This document shows, piece by piece, positions 9,430 through 18,199 of a DNA stretch of 64,000 bases. Where the stretch lies: NCBI GenBank assembly GCA_942491485.1, contig CALOAX010000002.1, positions 900,310 through 964,309 on the forward strand. The letters are read 5' to 3'. Positions within the stretch are counted from its first letter, which is position 1. Each line of letters begins with the position of its first letter. Under the pieces are notes generated by a model. It made no database searches. It was given only the letters and a program-made list of their open reading frames with translations, and had not been told where the DNA came from. A program made the position numbers and the translations under genes. Origin of the DNA: Desulfoluna sp942491485 (lineage in GTDB: Bacteria > Desulfobacterota > Desulfobacteria > Desulfobacterales > Desulfolunaceae).

Positions 9430-10173
9430 ATGAAACTCCTTTCCTGGGAAGCGAAAATCGGCCTGATCCTGGTGGCACTGGCCATTGCCTTAAACGGTCT
9501 TCTTTACGCCATGTACCATGATGTCAACCACATCGTGCTCTGGGGCCTCACCAACCTCGCCTTTCTCCCCATCTCAGTGCTCTTTGTCAGCCTCATCCTC
9601 GACTCCTTTATGGAGAAACGGGCAAAGCTTCAGAAGCTTGACAAGCTCAACATGCTCATCGGCACCTTTTTCAGCGTGGTCGGCACCCAAATGCTCCGAT
9701 TCTTCGCCTCCTGGGACCTTCGTCATGGAGAAATCTGCACCACCATGACGGAAAAAGGGAACTGGACAGACAAACGTCACTTTGAGGAGATGAAACGGGT
9801 TCTTCACACCCGAAAATTCCGCATCGACGATACCAAGATAGATCTTACGGTTCTGCGGGATTTTATCGCACCCCACACAAACTTCATGATCCGCCTGCTG
9901 GAAAACCCTCACGTCCTGGAGCATGAGGCATTTACCGATGTTCTGCGCTCCGCCTTTCACCTGTCAGAAGAGCTCAAAGCCCGCACGGATCTGGACACCC
10001 TTCCGGAAAGCGACCGCACCCACCTGGGGCGGGACATCGAGCGGGTCTACGGCCACCTTGCCGTTGCCTGGGCCGACTACATGGACCACCTTCACAAGGA
10101 GTTCCCCTACCTCTTCTCCTTTGCCCTGCGCATCAATCCCTTTGATGACGAAGCCTCGGCCATCGTGACATAA
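9430..10173 (+). CDS. Conserved membrane protein of unknown function
   Basis: A 247-residue protein with two N-terminal transmembrane helices (about residues 8-28 and 36-58), followed by a Lys-rich turn (MEKRAKLQKLDKLN) and a largely helical soluble domain. No catalytic motif or familiar domain was recognised. The pattern suggests cytoplasmic orientation of the C-terminal domain. The ATG is the first good start, though the ribosome binding site is weak. It is monocistronic; a strong hairpin follows about 100 bases after the stop. The function is not assigned. Confidence 0.75.
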   Translation: MKLLSWEAKIGLILVALAIALNGLLYAMYHDVNHIVLWGLTNLAFLPISVLFVSLILDSFMEKRAKLQKLDKLNMLIGTFFSVVGTQMLRFFASWDLRHGEICTTMTEKGNWTDKRHFEEMKRVLHTRKFRIDDTKIDLTVLRDFIAPHTNFMIRLLENPHVLEHEAFTDVLRSAFHLSEELKARTDLDTLPESDRTHLGRDIERVYGHLAVAWADYMDHLHKEFPYLFSFALRINPFDDEASAIVT

Positions 10174-10274
10174 GGCGAGCCGGAGTATAACCAGCCCCTA
10201 AATACAGGCTTCGGGGCACGATGGTTTTCCGGGCAAAAGGGCGTTACCGTCCCGCTTCTTGCGATGTGATTTCC

Positions 10275-10303
10275 GGGCCCTCGACACCTTCCGTCGAGGG
10301 CCC
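10275..10303 (+). terminator. Strong hairpin downstream of the membrane protein gene
   Basis: GGGCCCTCGAC and GTCGAGGGCCC pair perfectly over 11 bp with a 7-base loop. There is no strong T-tract, so rho-independent action is uncertain. Confidence 0.55.
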
Positions 10304-10805
10304 ATCCAACCCGGCATCAAGGGAAGGAAATCGTTCCCCGGCATGACACCAACATCCCCCCTTTGACTCACTCACACATGAGGTCATCCCCTCCAAGGAA
10401 CACCTCAGAAAAAAAACAGCCTGACGCAAGGCCAAACCCCACAAAAACACCCCCCATACCGAGCCCCGACCACCCACACCAATGCATTGAAATTAAATAA
10501 TTTTCATCCAGAACAAACGCTACACAATGGACCTGAGAAATGATTCCTAAACCATGCCGAAAAAAAATAGGTATCTGGGGCGAATTTTCCTGTTGATATT
10601 TTGCGAGCACGGCATAATTATCAAATCCAAGATGAGTTCGTAACATGTTGAACCACCCTTCTCCGTCCTCATATCCCGGGTTGTGACGGAGCAGGTACAT
10701 TTTTCCAAAGCAGGCCGAAAACCGGTCGCATTGGTTTTCGGAACCATCAACCACAGTCAGCTCTGAACAAGGCTTTTAAACCTCACCAGATTGACAGGGG
10801 GCCGC
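10304..10805. other. Intergenic region of about 500 bases
   Basis: No convincing gene. A 128-codon frame on the minus strand (10368-10754) lacks any recognised motif. The TTGACAGGGGG near 10791 is the ribosome-binding region of the next gene. Confidence 0.4.
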
Positions 10806-11339
10806 ATGAAAAACCAAAGGGATAACGCCACTTTCTCCACTCACACCAACCTCAACCCCACCACCGAGAGCACCTCACCGACAAGCGCTGATGAGGACCC
10901 CGGATCCTTAAGAGCGGTCCTTGGCGTCCTGTTCGGGCTGTTTGCCCTCATTGTTGTCACCATCACCTTTGCCTCACGACATGTCCTTGCCACATCCCTG
11001 GAGCCGCCCATGGGCGCCTTCACCCAGGAACAGATCGCACGGGCCGCCATCGCCACCGCCATGGATCAGGAGCCGACGACCATTGAAGTGGTGCGCATGG
11101 AAAACGGCGTGATCTACACGACCTACACCCGCGAGTACTTCAAAACAACATGGGCCAACCGCTGCAAACTTGAAGGCGACCAGGTTGTTGTTGCCTCGGC
11201 CACCGGCCGCTGGCGCACAGATGAGCACAACGATCAACTCACCTTTGCCGCCACGGACAACGACCTTGTTATCACTCGCCGTTCCCCCGACGGCACCCTT
11301 AAAAAAAGAGACTTCAACCTGAGAGAGTTGACCATTTAA
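10806..11339 (+). CDS. Membrane-anchored protein of unknown function
   Basis: A 177-residue protein with a Thr/Ser-rich N-terminal cytoplasmic tail of about 35 residues, one transmembrane helix (AVLGVLFGLFALIVVTITFA) and a C-terminal domain of about 110 residues with alternating beta-strand character (VVRMENGVIYTTYTR, LEGDQVVVASATGRWR, DNDLVITRRSPDG). The ATG at 10806 has AGGGGG upstream and is preferred over an in-frame TTG at 10791. The next gene, a dehydrogenase, follows after 33 bases, so the two may be co-transcribed. The function is unknown. Confidence 0.7.
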   Translation: MKNQRDNATFSTHTNLNPTTESTSPTSADEDPGSLRAVLGVLFGLFALIVVTITFASRHVLATSLEPPMGAFTQEQIARAAIATAMDQEPTTIEVVRMENGVIYTTYTREYFKTTWANRCKLEGDQVVVASATGRWRTDEHNDQLTFAATDNDLVITRRSPDGTLKKRDFNLRELTI

Positions 11340-11372
11340 CCGGGTACACCGGAACAACCAAAAAAAGACATC

Positions 11373-12272
11373 ATGATACCAATAGACAAAACAAGCACAC
11401 GCATCGGATGGATTGGAACCGGGGTGATGGGACAGTGGATGTGCCGTCACCTCATGGAGAAGGGCTTTCAGGCCAGCGTCTACAACCGAACCAAAGCCAA
11501 GGCCCAACCCCTCATCGATCTGGGGGCGGAGTGGAAGGAGACCCCCGAAGAGGTGGCGGCGGCATCGGACGTCATCTTTACCATCGTGGGGTTTCCCAAG
11601 GACGTTGAAAACGTCTACCTGGGAGAGGCAGGCATCCTCGCAGGAGCAAAGCCCGGATCCGTGGTGGTGGACATGACCACCACACAGCCCACCCTGGCCC
11701 AAAAGATCCATGCAGCCGCAAAAGAGATGGGAATCTCCGCCATCGACGCCCCTGTATCCGGCGGTGACGTGGGCGCAAAAAACGCCGCCCTCTCCATCAT
11801 GGTGGGTGGCGACAAAGAAGCCGTGGACGCCATCACCCCTCTCTTCGAGATCATGGGGAAAAAGATTGTCTACCAGGGCAAGGCCGGTGCCGGGCAGCAC
11901 ACCAAAATGTGCAATCAGATCGTCATCGCAGGCACCATGGTCGGCATGTGTGAATCCCTCATCTACGGCCACAAAGCCGGACTCGACCTTGAGGTCATGC
12001 TCTCAAGCATCTCGGGCGGTGCCGCCGCCTGCTGGTCCCTGGACAACCTCGCGCCCCGAATTCTAAAGGGAGAGTACGACACCGGCTTTTTTGTCGAGCA
12101 CTTTGTCAAAGACATGGGCGTCGCCCTTGAAGAGGCCCGGCTCATGAACCTGGCCCTGCCTGGCCTTGCCCTTGCCAACCAGCTCTACCAGGCCGTCATG
12201 GCCCACGGCGGCGCGAGAATGGGTACCCAATCCCTGATGCGTGCCCTGAGGCAACTCAACAACGTGGCATGA
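11373..12272 (+). CDS. NAD(P)-dependent beta-hydroxyacid dehydrogenase (3-hydroxyisobutyrate / tartronate-semialdehyde reductase family)
   Basis: A 299-residue cytoplasmic dehydrogenase. The Rossmann motif GWIGTGVMGQWM lies near the N-terminus, followed by the substrate-binding signature DAPVSGGDVGAKNAALSIMV and the catalytic Lys region GAGQHTKMCNQ. The all-helical C-terminal domain is complete (FFVEHFVKDMGVALEEA). Members oxidise 3-hydroxyisobutyrate or reduce tartronate semialdehyde to glycerate. The presence of a glycerate 2-kinase and a glycerate/hydroxypyruvate dehydrogenase elsewhere in this window makes tartronate-semialdehyde reductase attractive, but that is inference. A copy of the dispersed repeat begins nine bases after the stop codon. 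Confidence 0.88.
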   Translation: MIPIDKTSTRIGWIGTGVMGQWMCRHLMEKGFQASVYNRTKAKAQPLIDLGAEWKETPEEVAAASDVIFTIVGFPKDVENVYLGEAGILAGAKPGSVVVDMTTTQPTLAQKIHAAAKEMGISAIDAPVSGGDVGAKNAALSIMVGGDKEAVDAITPLFEIMGKKIVYQGKAGAGQHTKMCNQIVIAGTMVGMCESLIYGHKAGLDLEVMLSSISGGAAACWSLDNLAPRILKGEYDTGFFVEHFVKDMGVALEEARLMNLALPGLALANQLYQAVMAHGGARMGTQSLMRALRQLNNVA

Positions 12273-12280
12273 ATAAAAGT

Positions 12281-12364
12281 GCCTCCGGCGGCAAGGTGAG
12301 CCACCTTGAAAGCTGGTTGCAGATGCGTTTTGCCCTCGTTCCTCGGGTCAAATCGCATCCGCCT
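12281..12364 (+). repeat. Dispersed repeat, module A (forward)
   Basis: GCCTCCGGCGGC, then the hairpin AAGGTG/CACCTT, then GAAAGCTGGTTGC, and a second stem-loop with arms GATGCG and CGCATC around the CCTCGTTCCTCGGG core. It begins nine bases after the dehydrogenase stop codon. Confidence 0.85.
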
Positions 12365-12500
12365 CTTTACCTGAAAGGTGAATCGGGGAACCTTGGATTG
12401 ATGGGGGGGGCATTGTTTTTTTGGGTTCCGGATCCAAGTTCGAGGCGATTGTTTACGTTGCGTTGGATGGTGCTGGGGCCGCACCTCGATATGATTGCCC

Positions 12501-12734
12501 CTATCCTGCATGAAGAGGTGGTGGAGTCATAAACCATGTAGAATACTGATGGTCGCTTTCCGCTGCCTTTGTCCACAGACAAAGGACCGATATCCTGCCG
12601 AGTATCAGCTTCAACGCCACTCTGGAGGCCCCGCTTGCATTCTTTAAACGTTGAGGGCAGCGGCTTAACAAGTCTGCTTTGTTTTTTCTGGCTTTTTTCA
12701 GATTGTCGGTTGTAACAAATGCGGAGTCGGCCAC
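12501..12734 (-). pseudogene. Remnant of an IS1634-type transposase
   Basis: The minus strand encodes ADSAFVTTDNLKKAR followed by KADLLSRCP, which match the transposase near 61.7 kb (ADSAFVTALNLEKAR, KIDFLSRMP). Only about 30 residues are recognisable; the rest of the frame is unrelated or decayed, and both ends of the gene are gone. Confidence 0.7.
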
Positions 12735-12791
12735 ATGGATGTACGCTTAAACCTGCTTTAGGGATGACAACTAAATAAGATGGTCCAAATT

Positions 12792-12963
12792 GCCTCCGGC
12801 GGCCCTGCCGAGGGCCAAACTTTTGAAAAGTTAGACAAACAGGATTTGAAAATCATTTCGACCGCAGCAGCCTTTCTTCACCGCTTATTGGCGGGGAAGA
12901 AAGGCTGCTGCAACCGGAAAGTTTTTGCTGAGCTTTTTTCAAAAAGCGACCCGCCGGGGGCTG
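12792..12963 (-). repeat. Dispersed repeat, module B plus a variant module C
   Basis: It starts GCCTCCGGCGGCCCTGCCG and the CAAACTTTT/AAAAGTT hairpin, and ends CAAAAAGCGACCCGCCGGGGGC. In the slot where other copies hold the CCCCTTTTGCCGC hairpin, this copy has a different one (12864-12911): GCAGCAGCCTTTCTTC pairs with GAAGAAAGGCTGCTGC. Confidence 0.8.
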
Positions 12964-13157
12964 ATTTTGGTTCAACTTATTATGTGTGCGTTACTTACCC
13001 ATATAGGGTGAAGCTGCTGAGAGGAGTTCATTGTTTGTTCAAGGTTTTGTCTGACGCATTTCCATCTTCTGCCTTCCCGATTCTTGCGATGGGATAAAAG
13101 CTGGGGCTGGTTATCTGGTGATGTCCTCATATCATTGAACCAGGCCGAAAACAGGAT

Positions 13158-14114
13158 CTACATCCCCTTGATCCAGCGCTCAAAGATATTTGGGACGACC
13201 GGAGTGATGTTGAACCCAATCATCCATTCCGGCCCGAACGGGTCGGGCTGCTCGATGTAATAGTTTGCCTCAAGGTTGAGTTTGAGAGGTATCTTTCCGA
13301 GCAAGACGGTTTTACTCACATCCAGATTCAGAGGCACTGTCCATTCCTCCGCTTTCCAATCGTAGTTCATAATCGGTGAAGTGGATACGGCCCAGGCGTT
13401 TCCGGGCAGATATTTCAAGACCACTTGAAGTTGGGAAGTGCTGTAATAGCCGCTATCACCCCACCCGGTAACATCCCACAGATGACTTGGAAATAAGCCC
13501 CACAATCCCCAATCATAGAATTTTGCTACCAACCCTTCGGGGCCGAGCCGCAATTGCTTGCTCGCCACGTCGCTGTCAGTGGCTGTCGGCAACGATCCTA
13601 CCGTGCCTACCGCCCACAGCCAGCCGCTCATTTCCGTGACACCATAAGCAATGTCGAAACCGATATCGCCCATGGCTGTAACGTCGTCAAAGTCAAATTT
13701 CTGCAGATCGAACACAGGCTGGTTAGCCAGCAGGGGGATCGCAGGCCGGATGAAAAGATTGGCTTTCGACCCGTCTGTCGGAGGCGTCAAACTGAATGGG
13801 AAAACCGGCTGAAACAAAAGGGTATAATTGCTTTGATCATCGGCGTTCGGCAGATCCCCAGTGTACGACCTGAACTGATTCTTAAAGGTCAGGCTCGCGA
13901 GAGAGTTGTTGGGATTGGCCAACTCCTTGGCCACTTCATCGGCTGATTTGCCGTGCTGTTCTTCGGGGACTTGGGGGGCAGAGGCACCTGAAAGAACCCC
14001 TTGCGGCAACGGACGTTCCACGGGTTGGGCATTGCTGGCGTCTTGCGCTCGGGCCGGCCCGATCAACATCAGTCCGAACAGGATGCCGACAAACAAGCAC
14101 CTAAACTTTGTCAT
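13158..14114 (-). CDS. Predicted outer-membrane beta-barrel protein (MetA/transporter-like)
   Basis: A 318-residue exported protein with a signal peptide (LFVGILFGLMLIGPARA, cleavage after ARA), then a Pro/Ser-rich linker and alternating beta strands rich in aromatic residues. The sequence is paralogous to the gene at 54.0-54.9 kb: both share an FQPVFPFSL / IQPVIPFSL block, a LPTATDxxxxS block and a GPEG/GPAA...WGLW segment, and both end in a strand-like LxxNITPVVP / LQIQTLLP tail. Such proteins are usually called putative transporters or porins, but the activity is unproven. SD AGGAGG lies close to the ATG. It lies beside an exported amidohydrolase in the same orientation. Confidence 0.8.
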   Translation of the reverse strand: MTKFRCLFVGILFGLMLIGPARAQDASNAQPVERPLPQGVLSGASAPQVPEEQHGKSADEVAKELANPNNSLASLTFKNQFRSYTGDLPNADDQSNYTLLFQPVFPFSLTPPTDGSKANLFIRPAIPLLANQPVFDLQKFDFDDVTAMGDIGFDIAYGVTEMSGWLWAVGTVGSLPTATDSDVASKQLRLGPEGLVAKFYDWGLWGLFPSHLWDVTGWGDSGYYSTSQLQVVLKYLPGNAWAVSTSPIMNYDWKAEEWTVPLNLDVSKTVLLGKIPLKLNLEANYYIEQPDPFGPEWMIGFNITPVVPNIFERWIKGM

Positions 14115-14205
14115 TTTTCCTCCTTTCTGAATATCACAGTAAAATCATTCGTATCCACCTGGCTTTCATAATCACCGGCAGGTGATAACAGAAACGAAGT
14201 CCTTA

Positions 14206-14243
14206 CCGTTTGCCGGCATCGATTCCCGAGAGCCGGCAAACGG
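14206..14243 (-). terminator. Hairpin downstream of the amidohydrolase gene
   Basis: CCGTTTGCCGGC and GCCGGCAAACGG form a perfect 12-bp stem with a 14-base loop, 36 bases past the amidohydrolase stop. The T-tract is poor, so its strength is uncertain. Confidence 0.6.
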
Positions 14244-14278
14244 AAGTATCTTCTAAGGGACTAATTTAGAAGAGAATA

Positions 14279-15943
14279 TTAATGCCCGTGGGTATCAGGA
14301 TGTACATCCGGTGCACCAATTTTCCGAGGCTGCGAGTTCGGCACGCCGCCTCCAAAATCGACTGGGGAAGCATAGTAGGTCTGCGTCCAGCCATCGATCG
14401 TGAGCGGCTCAAACAGGCTCTTGACCGGCTCGAAGCGGATTGGCTGTCCGGGATTTACCCCTTTCAGAGGTTCCTGGTCTTTCATGACAAGTGTCCCGTT
14501 AACAATGACATGTTCAATCCCCGTGGACGGAAGCGTCCCTTTTGTATAGGTCGCATTGTCCCTTACGGTTTTAGGATCGAAAATGGTGATATCAGCCACC
14601 ATGCCTTTTTGCATACGGCCTCGTACCTGCATGGCCTTTAAGCCCATATCGCCCAGAGGCTTGGCATAATTGTAACTGGTCATGGATACGGCCTGCATCA
14701 GCGGAATATCATTTTCCCTGGCAAGACGCAGCACTTTGGCAAAAGCCCCGGAAAAACGCGGGTGGGTGTTGGGAAGATCTTCGTAGGCGGTGTCCCTGGT
14801 TAGACCATCATCTGGAATCAATGGCATGCCGTCGCTACCAATGGCCACGCCGGGCATTTTGATCCAATCAACAATAGCCGATTCAGCGATTTTATAAACA
14901 AGCACAGGACGCGTTGGTTCTTTTTTGAGCATCTCCTCCCGTGATTTTTGGGTGTAGTATTCGCCGGTTGCCACATCTTGAAGCGTCTCTTCGTATTTGT
15001 TGCCCAGGGTCTTTACCCACATTTCGGGTTCGAGAAACACGGCATTCAAAGCAGTTGAACCTGCGGCGTATGGATAGATTTCACCCCAGACGTTATAGCC
15101 TCGGCCACGCATCCTCACCAGAAGCTCATGCACCATATTGTATCCCGGATTGTTGAAATGGGCGGCTATGGCAGGCGACCCCAATGCGGCGGCATTCGCC
15201 AGCATCTCCTGGATACCATTGGTTTCGGTGACATCAGTACCTGGTGTATAGCGAAAGTGCATGTTCATATAGCGGCCATAACGCCCGCTGAGCTTTTGCA
15301 GTTCGAATATTTCACGCGCCGAAACCCCCTCGCGCATGTAGCCAACGGTAGAGCCGATTCCAAGCCCTCCCTGCTGTAAGCCTTCGTCAATCAGGGAGAG
15401 GATCTGGTTGCCCTGTTCCAGGGTGGGGCGGGTCTTTGACCACCCCTGTTTGACACGGGACCGAAGAGCATCGGGAGTGTAGAGGTATTTCCAGTCTTTA
15501 AACCCATCAAGGACCTCGGATCGGGCAAATTCGTGGGCCACAGACGCACCAAAGTTCAACGGTGCGTTGCCTTCACGTCGTTTGTACCACTCGTTAAGCT
15601 TTGGACCGTGGGCACCTATCTCCAGATCCATAATAGTCGTTCGACCGTCGCGCAGCATCAACCGGTACGCATAGGGTTCGACGCAATGCTGGTGACCGTC
15701 GATAAATCCAGGTGCGACCACCAGCCCTTTGGCATTAATGGTCTCCTTGCCTTTGATTTTTTTCTTGGTGATAACGGCGATCCGCCCGTCCTTGATGCCG
15801 ACGTTGGCTACGGCGTCATACATGGTTTCCGGGTCCATGACCCGGCCATTTTTGATGACCAGGTCATAATCGGCGGCCACTGCCGGCATGGCCATCATCA
15901 GGCTCAATGCCAGCAAGCCAAAAAATACTCTCAATCGCTTCAT
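14279..15943 (-). CDS. Exported N-acyl-D-amino-acid deacylase-like amidohydrolase
   Basis: A 554-residue metal-dependent hydrolase of the D-aminoacylase/dihydroorotase-like group. The signal peptide is LRVFFGLLALSLMMAMPAVAA. The metal-binding motif is GFIDGHQHCVEP; later conserved features are MHFRYTP, AAHFNNPG and IGSDGMPL, the latter containing the catalytic Asp. The C-terminal beta domain (KGMVADITIFDP, STGIEHVIVNGTLVM) closes the fold. These enzymes remove acyl groups from D-amino acids or related amides; a periplasmic location is inferred. The start at 15943 has AGGAG seven bases upstream; an ATG 18 bases earlier is less likely. Residues of a second amidohydrolase lie immediately upstream. 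Confidence 0.87.
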   Translation of the reverse strand: MKRLRVFFGLLALSLMMAMPAVAADYDLVIKNGRVMDPETMYDAVANVGIKDGRIAVITKKKIKGKETINAKGLVVAPGFIDGHQHCVEPYAYRLMLRDGRTTIMDLEIGAHGPKLNEWYKRREGNAPLNFGASVAHEFARSEVLDGFKDWKYLYTPDALRSRVKQGWSKTRPTLEQGNQILSLIDEGLQQGGLGIGSTVGYMREGVSAREIFELQKLSGRYGRYMNMHFRYTPGTDVTETNGIQEMLANAAALGSPAIAAHFNNPGYNMVHELLVRMRGRGYNVWGEIYPYAAGSTALNAVFLEPEMWVKTLGNKYEETLQDVATGEYYTQKSREEMLKKEPTRPVLVYKIAESAIVDWIKMPGVAIGSDGMPLIPDDGLTRDTAYEDLPNTHPRFSGAFAKVLRLARENDIPLMQAVSMTSYNYAKPLGDMGLKAMQVRGRMQKGMVADITIFDPKTVRDNATYTKGTLPSTGIEHVIVNGTLVMKDQEPLKGVNPGQPIRFEPVKSLFEPLTIDGWTQTYYASPVDFGGGVPNSQPRKIGAPDVHPDTHGH

Positions 15944-16002
15944 TTCTATTCTCCTTTTCATGTTTGTGTTGGTTTTAATGACCGTTTAAACTCGCGTCAC
16001 TA

Positions 16003-16152
16003 AATGGTGTTCTTGTCGATTCTACCGTCCTTCATAATCATGCCACAAGCGTGGCAAGCACCAGCAATAAAACCTCTGTTTTACAGGACATTACCATCAT
16101 TCCGTATCATATCCACATAGGCGCCTTCCTCGATCACGCCGAGCGGCCCGTC
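16003..16152 (-). pseudogene. C-terminal remnant of another amidohydrolase
   Basis: The minus strand reads GPLGVIEEGAYVDMIRNDGN, then VL, a stop, and later in the same frame MIMKDGRIDKNTI followed by a stop. This is the typical end of imidazolonepropionase-like amidohydrolases (GVIEEGAYADMILVDGNP ... IMKDGKIYKN). An internal deletion and a nonsense codon show it is dead. Confidence 0.65.
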
Positions 16153-16241
16153 CTGATCTTAAATAAAGGCGTCCGGCAATTGCAGCAAGGTGCACTGGCC
16201 TTGCTCCGTCATCGGATCGCACCATGCACACGACACGCGTT

Positions 16242-17819
16242 CTACAAAAGAGATTCCACCGGCAACCACCCGACCAATTTTACGCCAAATTTCTTCCAGA
16301 ACCCCACATAGGGCTCCGATTCATACACGACCTCCCGGCCCTCCTTTTTAAGATGCCATCGGATCGATTCCTTTCCATTGTCGTCTGTGTAAAGTTCCAG
16401 GCGAAAGGCCACACTCTCGATGTGTTCGTCAAATCCCCGGGCACTCTGCCCGGCAATCTGAGGGTTATGAAACAGTATACCGATCTCGTTGTTGATATTC
16501 ATGGACAGCTGGTCAAGGTTCATGGAGCCCACGAACATGGTCTCTTTATCGAGCACCATGGTTTTGGCGTGCAGGCTCGATTTACTCAGGCCCGGCAGCC
16601 AGGTGAACCGCTTGCCGATGTTCGTTTTGATATCTTCATCGAGTTCATAGAGACGCACGCCGGCCTTGAGCAATTGTTTACGGTAAGGCGCGTAACCGGC
16701 ATGCACGGCAGACACATCGTTGGAGGCCAGAGAATTGGTCAGAATACGAACCGTCACGCCCTTTTCACTCATCCGGCACAAAACCTCCGTGCCGTTTTCC
16801 AGGGGAACGAAATAGGGAGATATGATAATCAACTCATCGGTTACGGCTTCCAGGTAGGGCTGCAACTGGGAAATGAGCCGTTGTTGCTTCCACCCCTCGT
16901 CGCGAACACCTTTCTCCGACGTGTCGTGGAACACCCTGGCCTCGGCCCATTGGAACCGGGCAGTGCCCCGACGCAGGGTTTTGGCAAAATCCGAGTGTTC
17001 CAGTGCGTTGACGTAACGTTCGGTTTCCTTCTGCCCGGGCAGCCGAGCCATCGTTGCCTTGAGAGCTGCCAGCTGTTCCGGATCGGCCGACGGGGCCAGG
17101 GAGGAAGCGGGATAGGCGTGCGTGCTGTTCCAGTATTGATCGAAAGCAGCAGAGACGTTCGGCACCACCGGTCCGATGGCCAGCAGATCCAGGTCGGCAA
17201 AGGCCAAATCCGGGTCGGCATTGAAGTACTCATCGCCGATATTGCGACCGCCCACGATGGTGGCCTGGTTGTCCACCGTAAAGGATTTGCTGTGCATGCG
17301 ATGGACAACACGCCGCACCTGAAAAAGCGAGCGCAGGTATTTGAAACTCTTTCTGGGAAACGGATTGAACAGGCGTACCTCTATATTCGGGTGGGCATCC
17401 ATCGCCGTCCAGACATCGTCGGCCTCACTGCCGTATATGTCATCGATGAGCAGGCGCACGTGAACACCGCGCTCGGCCGCATCAAGCAATTGATCGATGA
17501 GCAACCGGCCTACCGTATCCTGATGAAACATATAATACTGCACATCGATGCTTCGCTGGGCCATCTGGGCAAGATGGGCGCGGGCCACGAAGGCGTCCAG
17601 GCCCTGGCCCAGCAAAAACACCCCGGATTTCCCTTCATGCACCATAAGCTGCGCATCAAGCAAACGACCAAGGGGGGTGTCGTGTCCGTCACTGATCGCA
17701 TGGGAGACGGGACGGTCGACCGCTTTGGGCAAGCCTGTACAGCCAGAAATCAACCATAGCCCGACCAGACTGCACGCAACAACAATCTGATTCAATGGTA
17801 TTTTTTTTCGGCCCAACAT
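16242..17819 (-). CDS. Phospholipase D-family lipoprotein (cardiolipin synthase C-like)
   Basis: A 525-residue protein with a lipoprotein signal (VVACSLVGLWLISGC). It has two HKD motifs: HSKSFTVDNQATIVGGRN near residues 180-200 and HAKTMVLDKETMFVGSMNLD near 420-440. Both catalytic sites look complete. This arrangement fits periplasm-facing phosphatidyltransferases of the ClsC/YmdC type or phospholipases. The ATG at 17819 overlaps the stop of the upstream potassium-channel gene as TGATG, and AGGA lies six bases upstream, so translational coupling is likely. A 511-codon open frame on the opposite strand is a shadow of this gene. The reaction is inferred from family membership. Confidence 0.9.
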   Translation of the reverse strand: MLGRKKIPLNQIVVACSLVGLWLISGCTGLPKAVDRPVSHAISDGHDTPLGRLLDAQLMVHEGKSGVFLLGQGLDAFVARAHLAQMAQRSIDVQYYMFHQDTVGRLLIDQLLDAAERGVHVRLLIDDIYGSEADDVWTAMDAHPNIEVRLFNPFPRKSFKYLRSLFQVRRVVHRMHSKSFTVDNQATIVGGRNIGDEYFNADPDLAFADLDLLAIGPVVPNVSAAFDQYWNSTHAYPASSLAPSADPEQLAALKATMARLPGQKETERYVNALEHSDFAKTLRRGTARFQWAEARVFHDTSEKGVRDEGWKQQRLISQLQPYLEAVTDELIIISPYFVPLENGTEVLCRMSEKGVTVRILTNSLASNDVSAVHAGYAPYRKQLLKAGVRLYELDEDIKTNIGKRFTWLPGLSKSSLHAKTMVLDKETMFVGSMNLDQLSMNINNEIGILFHNPQIAGQSARGFDEHIESVAFRLELYTDDNGKESIRWHLKKEGREVVYESEPYVGFWKKFGVKLVGWLPVESLL

Positions 17820-18199
17820 CACTGTCCTTTATCGTTTTTTTTATTTTTTTTGGTCCGGCGATTCTCTATACGTTTATTGTGACGGTCCATCCTGAGGGCC
17901 ACCAGCTTCCCCACGAGCGAGGCAAACAGTCCGATGCCCAAAATGGCATAGGCAATGGTGAATAGTTTGGAAAATGGGGTCGTGGGCACCAAATCCCCAT
18001 AGCCGATGGTGGAGATGGTCATCACGCAAAAATAGAGGGAATCGAGAATCGCCCACCCTTGTGCCTGCCTGTAAAAAATCGTACCACCGATCAGAAGGGA
18101 GAAGAGCAGGACAACCAAGGCGCGAAACTCCGGATCGTCGCGAAAGCCATCGACCAACGTTCGACCCAGCAACAGCACATTTAAGAAGAAAGTGATCAT
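17819..18199 (-). CDS. Two-helix potassium channel (KcsA-like pore protein)
   Basis: A 126-residue membrane protein with two transmembrane helices (about residues 24-41 and 78-100) flanking a pore loop with the selectivity filter TIGYGD. The C-terminal tail is strongly basic (RMDRHNKRIENRRTKKNKKNDKGQ). The size and order fit tetrameric two-helix K+ channels without a regulatory domain. The stop codon overlaps the start of the phospholipase-D-like lipoprotein gene, so the two are made together. Why a pore and a phospholipid-modifying enzyme are coupled is unknown; an envelope-stress role is speculation. Confidence 0.87.
   Translation of the reverse strand: MITFFLNVLLLGRTLVDGFRDDPEFRALVVLLFSLLIGGTIFYRQAQGWAILDSLYFCVMTISTIGYGDLVPTTPFSKLFTIAYAILGIGLFASLVGKLVALRMDRHNKRIENRRTKKNKKNDKGQ

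Noticed and set aside
10368..10754. A 128-codon minus-strand frame as a gene
   Set aside because: No ribosome site, no recognised motif and an odd composition (Trp/Gly/Cys-rich end).
10974..11972. A 332-codon minus-strand frame over the dehydrogenase
   Set aside because: It is antisense to a clear dehydrogenase with a Rossmann motif and catalytic Lys region; its Gly/His-rich translation has no recognisable motif.
16224..17759. A 511-codon open frame on the plus strand opposite the phospholipase D-like gene
   Set aside because: The minus-strand frame has two complete HKD motifs, a lipobox and coupling to the channel gene. The plus-strand frame shows no family motif and is a result of the GC-rich codon pattern.
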